Shown here piece after piece: positions 1 to 6,195 of a stretch of 6,195 nucleotides of DNA. The stretch is from the NCBI GenBank assembly GCA_025350985.1, contig JANXWU010000152.1, forward strand, positions 1 through 6,195, in the 5' to 3' direction. This DNA comes from Spartobacteria bacterium (GTDB lineage: Bacteria > Verrucomicrobiota > Verrucomicrobiia > Chthoniobacterales > Chthoniobacteraceae). Below the pieces are notes generated by a model that saw nothing but the letters and a program-made list of their open reading frames with translations, was not told the origin of the DNA and made no database searches. How positions within the stretch are numbered: position 1 is the first letter of the stretch; every line of letters starts with the position of its first letter. The position numbers and the translations under genes are program-made.

Positions 1-2
1 AA

Positions 3-3000
3 ACCGTGATCGTGCCGTACGACCCGGCCAGGCCAATCGCGGAGCAGAAGCTCGATCAGCTTTACGTGCCGTTTGAGCATTTCATCGAGCTGTGGAATGC
101 CGCCAAGGCAAACCGACGTCCGCGGTCGATGGAAAAGCCGGGCGCGAAGTTTGCGCTCACGAGCAGCCGTTACGATGCGCGGCTGGAGGACAAGGCGTTG
201 CGCGTCACCGGCGTGATTCAGCTTTTCACGTACGGCGAGGAATGGGTCACGGTGCCGCTGCCGTTTGTGGGCGTGAAAATCAGTTCGCTGAAACTCGACG
301 GCCAGCCCGCTTCGTTGCTCGATCTTTCGACGACGACCGCTCCACCAGCCAAAGGCAAAAGCGCGCCGCCGGTCGCGGTTCGCGCGCTGGCGGTGGAAAA
401 GGCGGGCGCGCATGTGGTCGCGGTGGAGTTTGAAATCCCGCTCGCGGACGACAAGGCGAACGTCGCGTGGGGCATTCCAGAAACGGCGGGCACGCTGCTG
501 CAACTCGTGCTGCCGCGCTCAGACATGAAAGCGTCGATCACTCCGGGCGCGGGCGTGATCGAGCGGGTGGCCGATGGAAAAAAGATCGTGACCGCCGCGC
601 TCGGCACGACCGGACGGATCGACCTTCGATTCGATTCGTCGGTGGCGCTCGCGGTCGCGAAAAAACCGGCGGTCGCGCGCATCGCCGCCGATCTCGATGT
701 CACGCCGTCGTTCGAGGTGGCACGGGCGCGCGTCGAGTTTTCGTTTCCCAAATCGCTTCAGGATCACTTCACCGTTTTCCTCGACAAAAATTTGACGCTG
801 CTCGATCTCGCGATCCCGAATTTGAAATCGTGGAAACTCGATGCGACGGCGAATCCGCAGCGGCTCGAGGTGACGTTGAGCGAGCCGGCGCGCGACCTGT
901 TTGAGTTTGCGCTGACGGCCGAACGCGCCGTGCCGCCGGACACGAAAGCGCGCACGTTCCCATTTTTCTCAGCGGACGCGAATCGCGTCGAGCGCGTCTC
1001 GACGTTGAATGCCGACGCGTCGGTCGAGATCACGCCGAAGCCGGTGGCGGCGTTCAAACGCATTTCGTCCGCCGCCAAAGCGGAGCCGGGTTTCGCGCCG
1101 GTCGCCGCCTTTTCCAGCATCGGCGTGGAAAATCTCGCGTATGAAGTCGGGACGAAAACACTGCCGCGCCGCGCCGATGTCCACGCGGTGTATCAGGTGA
1201 ATCACACCAAGATCGAGCTGATGGCGGCGATGACGCTCGACAGCAAGGACGCGCTGTTCGGAGTGACGCTCGCGGTGCCGGCGGACTTCACGGTGCAGGC
1301 GGTGGAGAGCGAACGGCTGCGCGATTGGTGGCGCGAAGGCGACGCGCTGCGGGTGCGTTTTCGCGGCGTCGCGCCGGGTCAGACCAACCTTGTCCTGCAC
1401 CTCGTGAAACAATTTGCGAAAGCGCCCGCGGAGTTGGAGATCAAGCCGCTCGCGCTCGCGGATTTTTCCGAGGTGAAAGGCGACGCCGTGATCGCGGCGG
1501 ACAAAGGCGTGAAGGTCACGATGACCGCGCTCACTGAAGCGAAGGAAGTCGATGCCGCAAACGTGGCGAAAGATTTCGACATCGTCGCGCCGCTGGAACG
1601 CAAGCGCGGGATCGTTTTTAAAAACCAAACCTTCTCGGCGAAGGTCGCGCTTGCGTCGCTGCCTGCGCGGCTCTCGGGCGCGTGGACCATGTTTGCGCAG
1701 GCGCACGAAAGCTGGATCAGCGTGAGCACGCAGGCGCACCTCGAAGCGCGGCAGGCGAGCGTGGGCGCGGTGTCGTTCACACTGCCGGCGAGCGTGCCGG
1801 AAGCGCGAGTGACGGGCGAAAACGTGCGCGAGACTTCGAGCTACCTCGACGGCGACGCGCGGCGTTACTGGGTTTTCTTTCGTGTCGATGTTTACGACCA
1901 GACGAATTTCACGATCGACTTCGACCTACCGCACACGGGCGTGGCGAAACTGCCGCCGCTGGATTTTCCCGAACTCGAGCGGGTGGAACGTTTCCTCATC
2001 GCGCAGAACGCGCCGGATTCGGATTACGAAATGCAGGTGACCGCAACTGGACTCGACAAGGCGACACGCGCCGATTTGCCGTTCCTGCCGCCGCTGGCGC
2101 AGGACGCGCAACTGTTCCGCGCGCACTCAGGCTGGTCGCTGGAAATTAAAACGACGGCGCTGGAAAAAGAGGCGGGACGCGCGGCATTTGTGGCGTGGGC
2201 AGAGATGACGACGGCGTTGCGCGACGACGGCGGCGAGTGGCATCGCGCGGTGTATCATTTGCAAAATCGCGCGCTGCAATTCTTGCCGGTGAAACTGCCC
2301 GCAGGCGCGGAACTCACGACGGTGCGGGTCGCTGGCGAGGCGGTGCGCGCGGACAAGGGCAAAGTGAAAGGGGTGGAGGTCGTGTTGGTGCCGTTGATCA
2401 AAACAAAAGCGGGCGACCTGGCTTACGATGTCGAACTGGTCTATCGGGCGAAAGCGCGCGGGGCATTCGGATTTTTCACGAAGAAAAAACTCGACGCGCC
2501 TGAACTGGCTGGGATCACGGTTGAGCGGACTTTTTGGAATGTCTGGCTGCCGGACAAAGAGCGGCTCGTGCGCGCGGAGGGCAACATGGAGGAGGTGATC
2601 GAGGAGGTCGCGCAGGCGGAGAAACTCGAAGGTTCGGTGCTGGAGTTAAAAAGTCTGGCGCGGACGATCGCAAGCAATCGCAGCAATGCCGAAGTGTACG
2701 ATAACGCGACGCGGAATTATGATGTGTTGTCGGCGAAGGTGAAGGGGGAGAACTCGACGCAACTCAATTACCGGCGCGAGTCCAAACCGCAGAACGCGGC
2801 GCCAGTGGCGAAGGGCAAGGACTCGCTGCAACGCGCGTACGTTTCGCGGAAGAACCAGGAATTTAAGCAGGAGTTGGATCAGCAAACGATGCAGGTGGAC
2901 GAGTTGCGGAAGTCGCAATCGGCAGGGAACGAGCCGGCGGCGGCACCGGCTGAAATCGCGCAAACGGGAAAACAGCCGGCGGCGAATTTTGCGGCGAACG

Positions 3001-3923
3001 GCGGTTATGTCGGCGGGATCGAGGTGCAGTCGAAGCGCGGTGAGGCGGTGCAAACGGGAGCGGGGAACAAGTTGTTCATCAACGACAATGTGGCTTGGAA
3101 CGCGAAGGTCGATGTCACGAAAAATCCGGCCACGCTGAATGTGGCGGGACAGTTGCAGGCGCAGATGGAGCTGCCAAAACAATTGGAGGGTCTCAAACAA
3201 AACGACCAGGGATTGAAGGATGCCAAGCCGGCGGACGGGTCGGATTTCCAAACGAAGAGCGGCGAGATTCAGGCCGAACAAAGTCTGTTTTTGAGCGAGG
3301 TGAACGGTCGGCAGATGTTGCCACAAAGTCAGGGCGACAAGGCGGGTGCTGGCTCGCAATTGAACATCATCGACGCGGGCAATAACACGAAGGCATTGAA
3401 CAACGCGCGTGGCAATACCTACACGGGCAACACGACCGTGACCGCGGGAGCTTTGGTTTTGAACGGCGGCAATAGTTTCAATGGCAGCATCATAACTTCA
3501 GGGACTTTCGGCGAAGTGGTGACCAGCGCGGGAACGCTCACGCTGCCGAAGCCTGCGGCGACGCCGTTGCCAGCTTTGGACCCCGGCGTGCGGCCAGGGA
3601 AGATTTCCGGCATGGGCGGAGTCGGATTCGGAGCCGGAGGTGGGGGCTTCGCGAGCCGGGCAAAAGGTGCCGCGAAAAAGCCGGCGCTGCGGGCCGAGGG
3701 CCGGGTGTCGCTCGCGGTGGATTTTCCGACGGAAGGACGCGTTTATCATTTCAAAAAGCTGAAGGCGGATGCGCGTTTGCAACTCGATGTTCTGCGACCT
3801 GAAAAAGGGACGCGGGTGGTGTGGTTCGCTGTTTTCCTGGTGCTGAGTGGGACGCTGCGCGTTGCGTCCCGCCGGCTCGCGCGCGGCGTTACGCCCGGTC
3901 GCGCCGCCGACGCCGGGGTGTGA
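3..3923 (+). CDS. Giant beta-rich envelope/secreted protein with PATR-like unit, 5'-truncated
   Basis: The reading frame is open from the left edge to TGA at 3921-3923. A GTG at 6-8 could be read as a start (1305 aa; residue numbers below count from it). No signal peptide or ribosome site precedes it, and the protein begins mid-style, so the true N-terminus is probably upstream. Residues 3-7 (VPYDP) and 19-30 (LYVPFEHFIELW) resemble the Y-x-P-[YF]-x-x-F-x-x-[LI]-W motifs that I recall from giant planctomycete/verrucomicrobial proteins. Residues 40 to about 870 are alternating hydrophobic/polar strands typical of stacked beta-sandwich modules, without a catalytic motif I recognise. Residues 880-1200 are polar, Gln/Asn/Ala-rich linker with a short coiled-coil-like stretch (about 948-971) and one PATR-like unit (1136-1160). 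Residues 1199-1219 are Gly-rich. A final beta module (about 1231-1268) precedes a short hydrophobic segment (1271-1284) and an Arg-rich tail. The function is unknown; a surface or periplasmic structural role is inferred. The gene converges on nadE. Confidence 0.85.
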   Translation, partial: TVIVPYDPARPIAEQKLDQLYVPFEHFIELWNAAKANRRPRSMEKPGAKFALTSSRYDARLEDKALRVTGVIQLFTYGEEWVTVPLPFVGVKISSLKLDGQPASLLDLSTTTAPPAKGKSAPPVAVRALAVEKAGAHVVAVEFEIPLADDKANVAWGIPETAGTLLQLVLPRSDMKASITPGAGVIERVADGKKIVTAALGTTGRIDLRFDSSVALAVAKKPAVARIAADLDVTPSFEVARARVEFSFPKSLQDHFTVFLDKNLTLLDLAIPNLKSWKLDATANPQRLEVTLSEPARDLFEFALTAERAVPPDTKARTFPFFSADANRVERVSTLNADASVEITPKPVAAFKRISSAAKAEPGFAPVAAFSSIGVENLAYEVGTKTLPRRADVHAVYQVNHTKIELMAAMTLDSKDALFGVTLAVPADFTVQAVESERLRDWWREGDALRVRFRGVAPGQTNLVLHLVKQFAKAPAELEIKPLALADFSEVKGDAVIAADKGVKVTMTALTEAKEVDAANVAKDFDIVAPLERKRGIVFKNQTFSAKVALASLPARLSGAWTMFAQAHESWISVSTQAHLEARQASVGAVSFTLPASVPEARVTGENVRETSSYLDGDARRYWVFFRVDVYDQTNFTIDFDLPHTGVAKLPPLDFPELERVERFLIAQNAPDSDYEMQVTATGLDKATRADLPFLPPLAQDAQLFRAHSGWSLEIKTTALEKEAGRAAFVAWAEMTTALRDDGGEWHRAVYHLQNRALQFLPVKLPAGAELTTVRVAGEAVRADKGKVKGVEVVLVPLIKTKAGDLAYDVELVYRAKARGAFGFFTKKKLDAPELAGITVERTFWNVWLPDKERLVRAEGNMEEVIEEVAQAEKLEGSVLELKSLARTIASNRSNAEVYDNATRNYDVLSAKVKGENSTQLNYRRESKPQNAAPVAKGKDSLQRAYVSRKNQEFKQELDQQTMQVDELRKSQSAGNEPAAAPAEIAQTGKQPAANFAANGGYVGGIEVQSKRGEAVQTGAGNKLFINDNVAWNAKVDVTKNPATLNVAGQLQAQMELPKQLEGLKQNDQGLKDAKPADGSDFQTKSGEIQAEQSLFLSEVNGRQMLPQSQGDKAGAGSQLNIIDAGNNTKALNNARGNTYTGNTTVTAGALVLNGGNSFNGSIITSGTFGEVVTSAGTLTLPKPAATPLPALDPGVRPGKISGMGGVGFGAGGGGFASRAKGAAKKPALRAEGRVSLAVDFPTEGRVYHFKKLKADARLQLDVLRPEKGTRVVWFAVFLVLSGTLRVASRRLARGVTPGRAADAGV
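3411..3485 (+). other. PATR-like (autotransporter-associated beta-strand) unit within the giant protein
   Basis: Residues 1136-1160 of the giant protein read GNTYTGNTTVTAGALVLNGG followed by NSFNG. This matches the consensus style of autotransporter-associated beta-strand repeats (PATR, Pfam PF12951/TIGR02601): G-x-x-x-[YF]-[TS]-G-x-T-x-[IV]-x-x-G-x-L-x-L. Normally such units occur in tandem in the passenger region of autotransporters or in long verrucomicrobial adhesin-like proteins and form rungs of a beta-helix. Here I see only one clear unit. A weaker rung-like sequence follows (SIITSGTFGEVVTSAGTLTL). No autotransporter barrel follows, because the gene ends about 145 residues later. The family match is made by eye. 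Confidence 0.65.
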
Positions 3924-3950
3924 GTTTGGCCTGAGAAAAAATACACAACC

Positions 3951-4113
3951 CGCGTGTCATTCTGAGCGGAGCGAAGCCCGCCTTCAGCCGGCGCAGCGTA
4001 GTCGAAGAATCTCTTGCACTGCTCCCGGCGCGCGGCCTTGAAGCGGTTCAAGAGATTCTTCGACTACGTTCCGTTCGCTGCGCTCTTTCCACTCCGCTCA
4101 GAATGACAACGCG
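3951..4113. repeat. Nested inverted-repeat element (dispersed palindromic repeat) between convergent genes
   Basis: This is a roughly 163-bp palindromic element. The outer arms are perfect over 17 bp: tgtcattctgagcggag at 3955-3971 pairs with 4092-4108, extended by CGCG at both ends with a one-base bulge. The inner arms are perfect over 20 bp: cgtagtcgaagaatctcttg at 3997-4016 pairs with 4049-4068. Between them lie poorly paired internal segments (3972-3996 and 4069-4091) and a 32-nt GC-rich loop (4017-4048). The wording 'TCATTCTGAG..GAGCGAAG..GAAGAATCT' matches a widely dispersed intergenic repeat I recall from several bacterial phyla. It begins 27 nt after one stop codon and ends 17 nt before the stop of the opposing gene. 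It encodes nothing convincing. RNA from either strand would fold strongly, so it could block convergent transcription, but no U-tract marks it as a classical terminator. Confidence 0.85.
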
Positions 4114-4130
4114 TTGGGGAACGCTTTTGC

Positions 4131-5768
4131 TCAATCCACGAATCGCTGGGCGATGGGCATCCGGCGGCCGATGCCGAAGGCGCGGCTCGTCACCTTCAAA
4201 CCGGGCGCGGATTGCGCGCGTTTGTATTCGTTGAGATCGACGCGGCGCGCGACCCAGCGCACGGTTTTTTCGTCGAACTTTCCGAGTGCGGCGATGTCGC
4301 GCGCGGTCATGTTTTGCTCGACGTAGAGTTCAAGGATTTCGTCGAGCACGTCGTACGGCGGGAGGGTGTCCTGGTCGGTTTGGTTCGGGCGCAACTCGGC
4401 GCTCGGCGGCTTGGTAATCGTGTCGCGCGGGATGAGTTCGCGCTCGCGATTGATCCACTCGGCGACGCGATAGATTTTTGTTTTCGGCACGTCGCTGATG
4501 ACGGCAAGGCCACCGGCCATGTCGCCGTAAATCGTGCAGTAGCCGACGGCAAGTTCGCTTTTGTTTCCAGTCGTCAAAAGCAAATGACCGAACTTGTTGC
4601 TCAACGCCATCAGCGTCGTGGCGCGCAGTCGCGGCTGGATATTTTCCTCGGTCACGTCCTCGGTTTTGCCGTTGAAGAATTCGCGGAGCTGATTTTTCAA
4701 AACGTCGAACGCGGGCTGGATGGGAATGAGCAGGCAGCGGATGCCGAGATTTTTGGCGAGGTCCATGGCGTCGTCGATGCTGCCTTGCGATGAAAACTGC
4801 GTCGGCATCGCGACGCCGAGGACGTTTTCTTTTCCGACCGCCTCGACGGCGATGCAGGCGGTGACGGCGGAGTCGATGCCGCCGCTCAACCCGAGCACGA
4901 CGGATTTGAAGCCGCACTTGTGGAGGTAATCGCGGAGTCCGAGCGCGAGCGCGGCGAAGAGTTCGGCGGGCTCCGCCTGAAATTTTGGATTTTGGATTTT
5001 GAATGCTGAATTTGAATCGACGACGACGACTGCTTCCTGAAAGGCGGGAAGTTGGGCGAGGAGATTTCCGTCGGCGTCGAAGGCGAGGGAGTTGCCGTCG
5101 AAAACGAGCTGGTCGTTTCCGCCGACGGCGTTGCAGTAAAAAATCGGCGCACGGTGCTGGCGCGCGATGCCGGAGAGCATCTCGAAGCGGCGGCCCGTCT
5201 TGCCGAGATTGAACGGCGACGCACTGATGTTAACGATGAGTTCGGCTCCGTCGGTCATCAGATGTCCGACCGGCTCCTTTTCGTAAAGGCGGCGCGGCAG
5301 ATATTTTTCCGTCCAGATGTCTTCGCAAATCGTGACGCCGATTTTGGTGTTCGCGACTTCGCTGGCGCGCCACGTTTCCGCCGGCTCAAAGTATCGCGCT
5401 TCGTCGAACACGTCGTAGGTCGGCAGCAGCGTTTTGTAGATTTTTTCAATCGGCTGATCGCGGCGCAACAACGCGGCGGCGTTGCGGAACGGGCGTCCCG
5501 CCGGTTCGTGATTGTAATCGACGTAACCGACGAGCAACGGCACATCGCCGACGGCGCGATGGAGTGCGTCGAGCCGCTCGAGCGTGAGCGGGACGAACTG
5601 CGATTTGAAAACCAAATCCTGCGGCGGATAGCCGGTGATCGCCAGTTCCGGCGTGAGCACGAGTTCAGCGCCCTGCGCGACTGCGGCGCGATAGGCGTTG
5701 AGGATTTTGTCGAAGTTCCCGCTCAGGTCGCCGACAGTGGTGTTGAGCTGGGCGAGGCCGATTTTCAT
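4131..5768 (-). CDS. nadE: Glutamine-dependent NAD+ synthetase
   Basis: This cytoplasmic enzyme catalyses the last step of NAD+ synthesis: deamido-NAD+ plus ATP and glutamine-derived ammonia gives NAD+. The 545-aa protein has the normal two-domain length. The N-terminal nitrilase/glutaminase domain (about 1-250) shows the Glu-Lys-Cys triad: E41 in TPELAITGYPPQDL, K112 in YKTLLPTYDVFDE and C148 in GVTICEDIW. The C-terminal synthetase domain (about 268-545) has the ATP-pyrophosphatase P-loop SGGIDS (295-300), TTGNKSELAVGY (399-410), the YGDMAGG motif (414-420) and KPPSAELRPNQTDQD (453-467). The ATG start gives the usual MKIGLAQLN opening. No strong Shine-Dalgarno is visible just upstream (cctttccgcc), which may mean translation is helped by coupling or a weak site. 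It is the last gene of a probable three-gene minus-strand unit, 48 nt after the small membrane ORF. The linker (256-264, FKIQNPKFQ) is encoded by an AT-rich heptamer repeat. Confidence 0.97.
   Translation of the reverse strand: MKIGLAQLNTTVGDLSGNFDKILNAYRAAVAQGAELVLTPELAITGYPPQDLVFKSQFVPLTLERLDALHRAVGDVPLLVGYVDYNHEPAGRPFRNAAALLRRDQPIEKIYKTLLPTYDVFDEARYFEPAETWRASEVANTKIGVTICEDIWTEKYLPRRLYEKEPVGHLMTDGAELIVNISASPFNLGKTGRRFEMLSGIARQHRAPIFYCNAVGGNDQLVFDGNSLAFDADGNLLAQLPAFQEAVVVVDSNSAFKIQNPKFQAEPAELFAALALGLRDYLHKCGFKSVVLGLSGGIDSAVTACIAVEAVGKENVLGVAMPTQFSSQGSIDDAMDLAKNLGIRCLLIPIQPAFDVLKNQLREFFNGKTEDVTEENIQPRLRATTLMALSNKFGHLLLTTGNKSELAVGYCTIYGDMAGGLAVISDVPKTKIYRVAEWINRERELIPRDTITKPPSAELRPNQTDQDTLPPYDVLDEILELYVEQNMTARDIAALGKFDEKTVRWVARRVDLNEYKRAQSAPGLKVTSRAFGIGRRMPIAQRFVD
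4983..5003 (-). repeat. Heptanucleotide tandem repeat translated within the NadE linker
   Basis: On the plus strand this reads ttttgga, ttttgga, ttttgaa: three adjacent 7-mers, the third with one change (coding strand: ttcaaaa tccaaaa tccaaaa). It is flanked by further AT-rich sequence to about 5017. Three units make 21 nt, so the nadE frame is kept. The translation is centred on FKIQNPK (residues 256-262), at the junction between the glutaminase and synthetase domains. The block stands out as AT-rich in an otherwise GC-rich gene. It resembles short tandemly repeated sequences (the 'FKIQNSKF'-type peptides they encode are familiar from cyanobacterial proteins), which suggests insertion of a simple repeat into a tolerant linker. 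Confidence 0.75.
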
Positions 5769-5816
5769 CGGCGGAAAGGATGCGCGAGGGATCGAACCGG
5801 ACGAAGAAAAATTTCC

Positions 5817-5978
5817 TCAGTGCCTCGGCGGCGCGACGAGGCCGGTGTGCGTGCTGTAACCTTTGTTCACGGCGTCGTCGAAATTTTGGAAGACGTGCAT
5901 GAACAAATAATGGAGGCACGCCGCGCCGAATCCGGCGAGGACGGTCAGGAAAACTTTTTGGAAAAAACCGGAATGCAC
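5817..5978 (-). CDS. Small single-span membrane protein, 53 aa, hypothetical
   Basis: I do not recognise this protein. The frame starts with GTG at 5978-5976 and stops with TGA at 5819-5817. An in-frame TAG lies four codons upstream, so GTG is the only sensible start. A GGGAG lies 3 nt before it, which is closer than the usual spacing. The product begins VHSGFFQK and has a hydrophobic span of about residues 9-30 (VFLTVLAGFGAACLHYLFMH is its core). A polar tail follows: FQNFDDAVNKGYSTHTG, ending LVAPPRH. About 40 of 53 codons end in G or C, as in the neighbouring real genes. Coding is also supported by its fit between two co-directional genes, 37 nt after the protease stop and 48 nt before nadE. 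Topology is uncertain: a basic N-terminal residue (K8) slightly favours N-in. It could be a conserved accessory of the membrane protease, but that is inference from position only. Confidence 0.72.
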   Translation of the reverse strand: MHSGFFQKVFLTVLAGFGAACLHYLFMHVFQNFDDAVNKGYSTHTGLVAPPRH

Positions 5979-5981
5979 CGT

Positions 5982-5999
5982 CTCCCGCTAGAGCGGAAG
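5982..5999 (-). promoter_or_regulatory. Small hairpin overlapping the ribosome binding site of the 53-aa ORF
   Basis: In the minus-strand transcript, cttccgc-tcta-gcgggag forms a 7-bp stem (one G-U pair) with a 4-nt loop, directly between the protease stop and the GTG start. The 3' arm contains the GGGAG that would serve as the Shine-Dalgarno. Folding would therefore hide the site unless ribosomes finishing the protease gene open it, which is compatible with translational coupling. There is no U-tract, so it is not an intrinsic terminator. The function is inferred. Confidence 0.35.
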
Positions 6000-6015
6000 C
6001 CATGCCACGCGGACC

Positions 6016-6195
6016 TTACCAAAATCCCCACTGCCGCGTCGTCATGATGTAAAGACCCAGTCCGAGGTTCGTGATGGCGTGCGCGAGGACGCACGAACTG
6101 AGGCTGCGCGTCCGGTAAAGAACAAGATTGTAAAGGGCGCCGGTCGCGAGCGCGGCCGGCCAGTCGGCGCGGGTGTGCGCCGCGGCGAAGGCGAT
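6016..6195 (-). CDS. CPBP-family (CAAX/Abi-type) intramembrane protease, C-terminal 59 aa only
   Basis: The last 59 codons are visible, ending in TAA (6018-6016); the start lies beyond the right edge. The fragment begins IAFAAAHTRADWPAALATGA, continues LYNLVLYRTRSLSSCVLAHA and ends ITNLGLGLYIMTTRQWGFW. It contains two conserved metal/active-site motifs of the CPBP (PF02517) family: F-x-x-x-H (FAAAH, fragment residues 3-7) and H-A-x-x-N (HAITN, 39-43). They lie on two hydrophobic helices joined by the usual LYN..LYRTRSL turn. The EExxxR motif expected earlier is outside the window. The terminal 'Q-W-G-F-W' and the LYRTRSL segment recall the 'CAAX prenyl protease-related' subfamily found with exosortase/PEP-CTERM genes (TIGR03008), from memory. 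The protein would be an integral inner-membrane glutamic-type protease. It heads, or lies within, the unit containing the 53-aa ORF and nadE. Confidence 0.88.
   Translation of the reverse strand: MAFAAAHTRADWPAALATGALYNLVLYRTRSLSSCVLAHAITNLGLGLYIMTTRQWGFW

Noticed and set aside
969..1739. 256-aa minus-strand open frame, very rich in Arg and His
   Set aside because: It lies wholly inside the giant gene on the opposite strand, and its composition is that of an antisense shadow.
2646..3359. 237-aa minus-strand open frame, Leu/Arg-rich
   Set aside because: It is antisense to the linker of the giant protein, with low complexity that mirrors the sense strand and no recognisable motif.
3997..4068. 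Rho-independent terminator within the inverted repeat
   Set aside because: The stem is strong, but the loop is 32 nt and no T-run follows on either strand, so it is called a repeat rather than a terminator.
4981..5020. CRISPR-like or satellite repeat
   Set aside because: The units are only 7 nt, directly adjacent with no spacers, and lie within nadE coding sequence.
5788..5803. Minus-strand ggttcgatccc, resembling a tRNA T-arm
   Set aside because: The flanking bases do not form a 5-bp T-stem beyond two pairs, and no acceptor, D or anticodon arm can be found nearby.
5665..6003. 112-aa minus-strand frame starting before nadE
   Set aside because: It overlaps the nadE start and reads the small membrane ORF out of frame. 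Its Arg/Pro-rich product is non-coding in style, and the frame giving the membrane protein is better supported.
5052..6047. 331-aa plus-strand open frame
   Set aside because: It is antisense to nadE and the small ORF. Its protein is Arg/Val/Glu-rich without any family signature, typical of a mirrored frame in GC-rich DNA.

Overview
The window is GC-rich bacterial chromosome (about 60% G+C by eye), most likely from Verrucomicrobiota or a close PVC-group relative. This assignment rests on three things: a very long secreted/envelope-type protein of the planctomycete/verrucomicrobial style, an autotransporter-associated beta-strand repeat (PATR) signature inside it, and the tail of a CPBP/CAAX-type membrane protease that resembles those near exosortase/PEP-CTERM systems. 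It is an inference from protein style, since no rRNA or marker phylogeny is available here.

Layout. Positions 3-3923 (+) hold the 3' part of one giant gene, with at least 1305 codons visible and an open left edge. It has a beta-rich body, a polar low-complexity linker with one PATR-like unit, a Gly-rich stretch, a last beta module, and a short hydrophobic segment followed by arginines. Positions 3924-4130 separate two convergent genes and are mostly filled by a nested inverted-repeat element (about 3951-4113) that looks like a dispersed genomic repeat. Positions 4131-5768 (-) encode a complete two-domain glutamine-dependent NAD+ synthetase (NadE). Its inter-domain linker carries an in-frame heptanucleotide tandem repeat. 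Positions 5817-5978 (-) encode an easily missed 53-residue single-span membrane protein starting at GTG. Positions 6016-6195 (-) are the last 59 codons of a CPBP-family glutamic-type intramembrane protease running off the right edge.

The three minus-strand genes are spaced 37 and 48 nt apart in the order protease, small membrane protein, nadE, so they look like one transcription unit whose promoter lies outside the window. NadE makes the final step of NAD+ synthesis in the cytoplasm. The other two are membrane proteins, and nothing in the sequence ties them mechanistically to NAD. The giant protein is on the opposite strand and is probably an independent envelope or surface protein. The most interesting items are the overlooked small membrane ORF next to the protease, the PATR unit inside a non-autotransporter giant protein, the composite palindromic repeat, and the heptamer repeat translated inside NadE.
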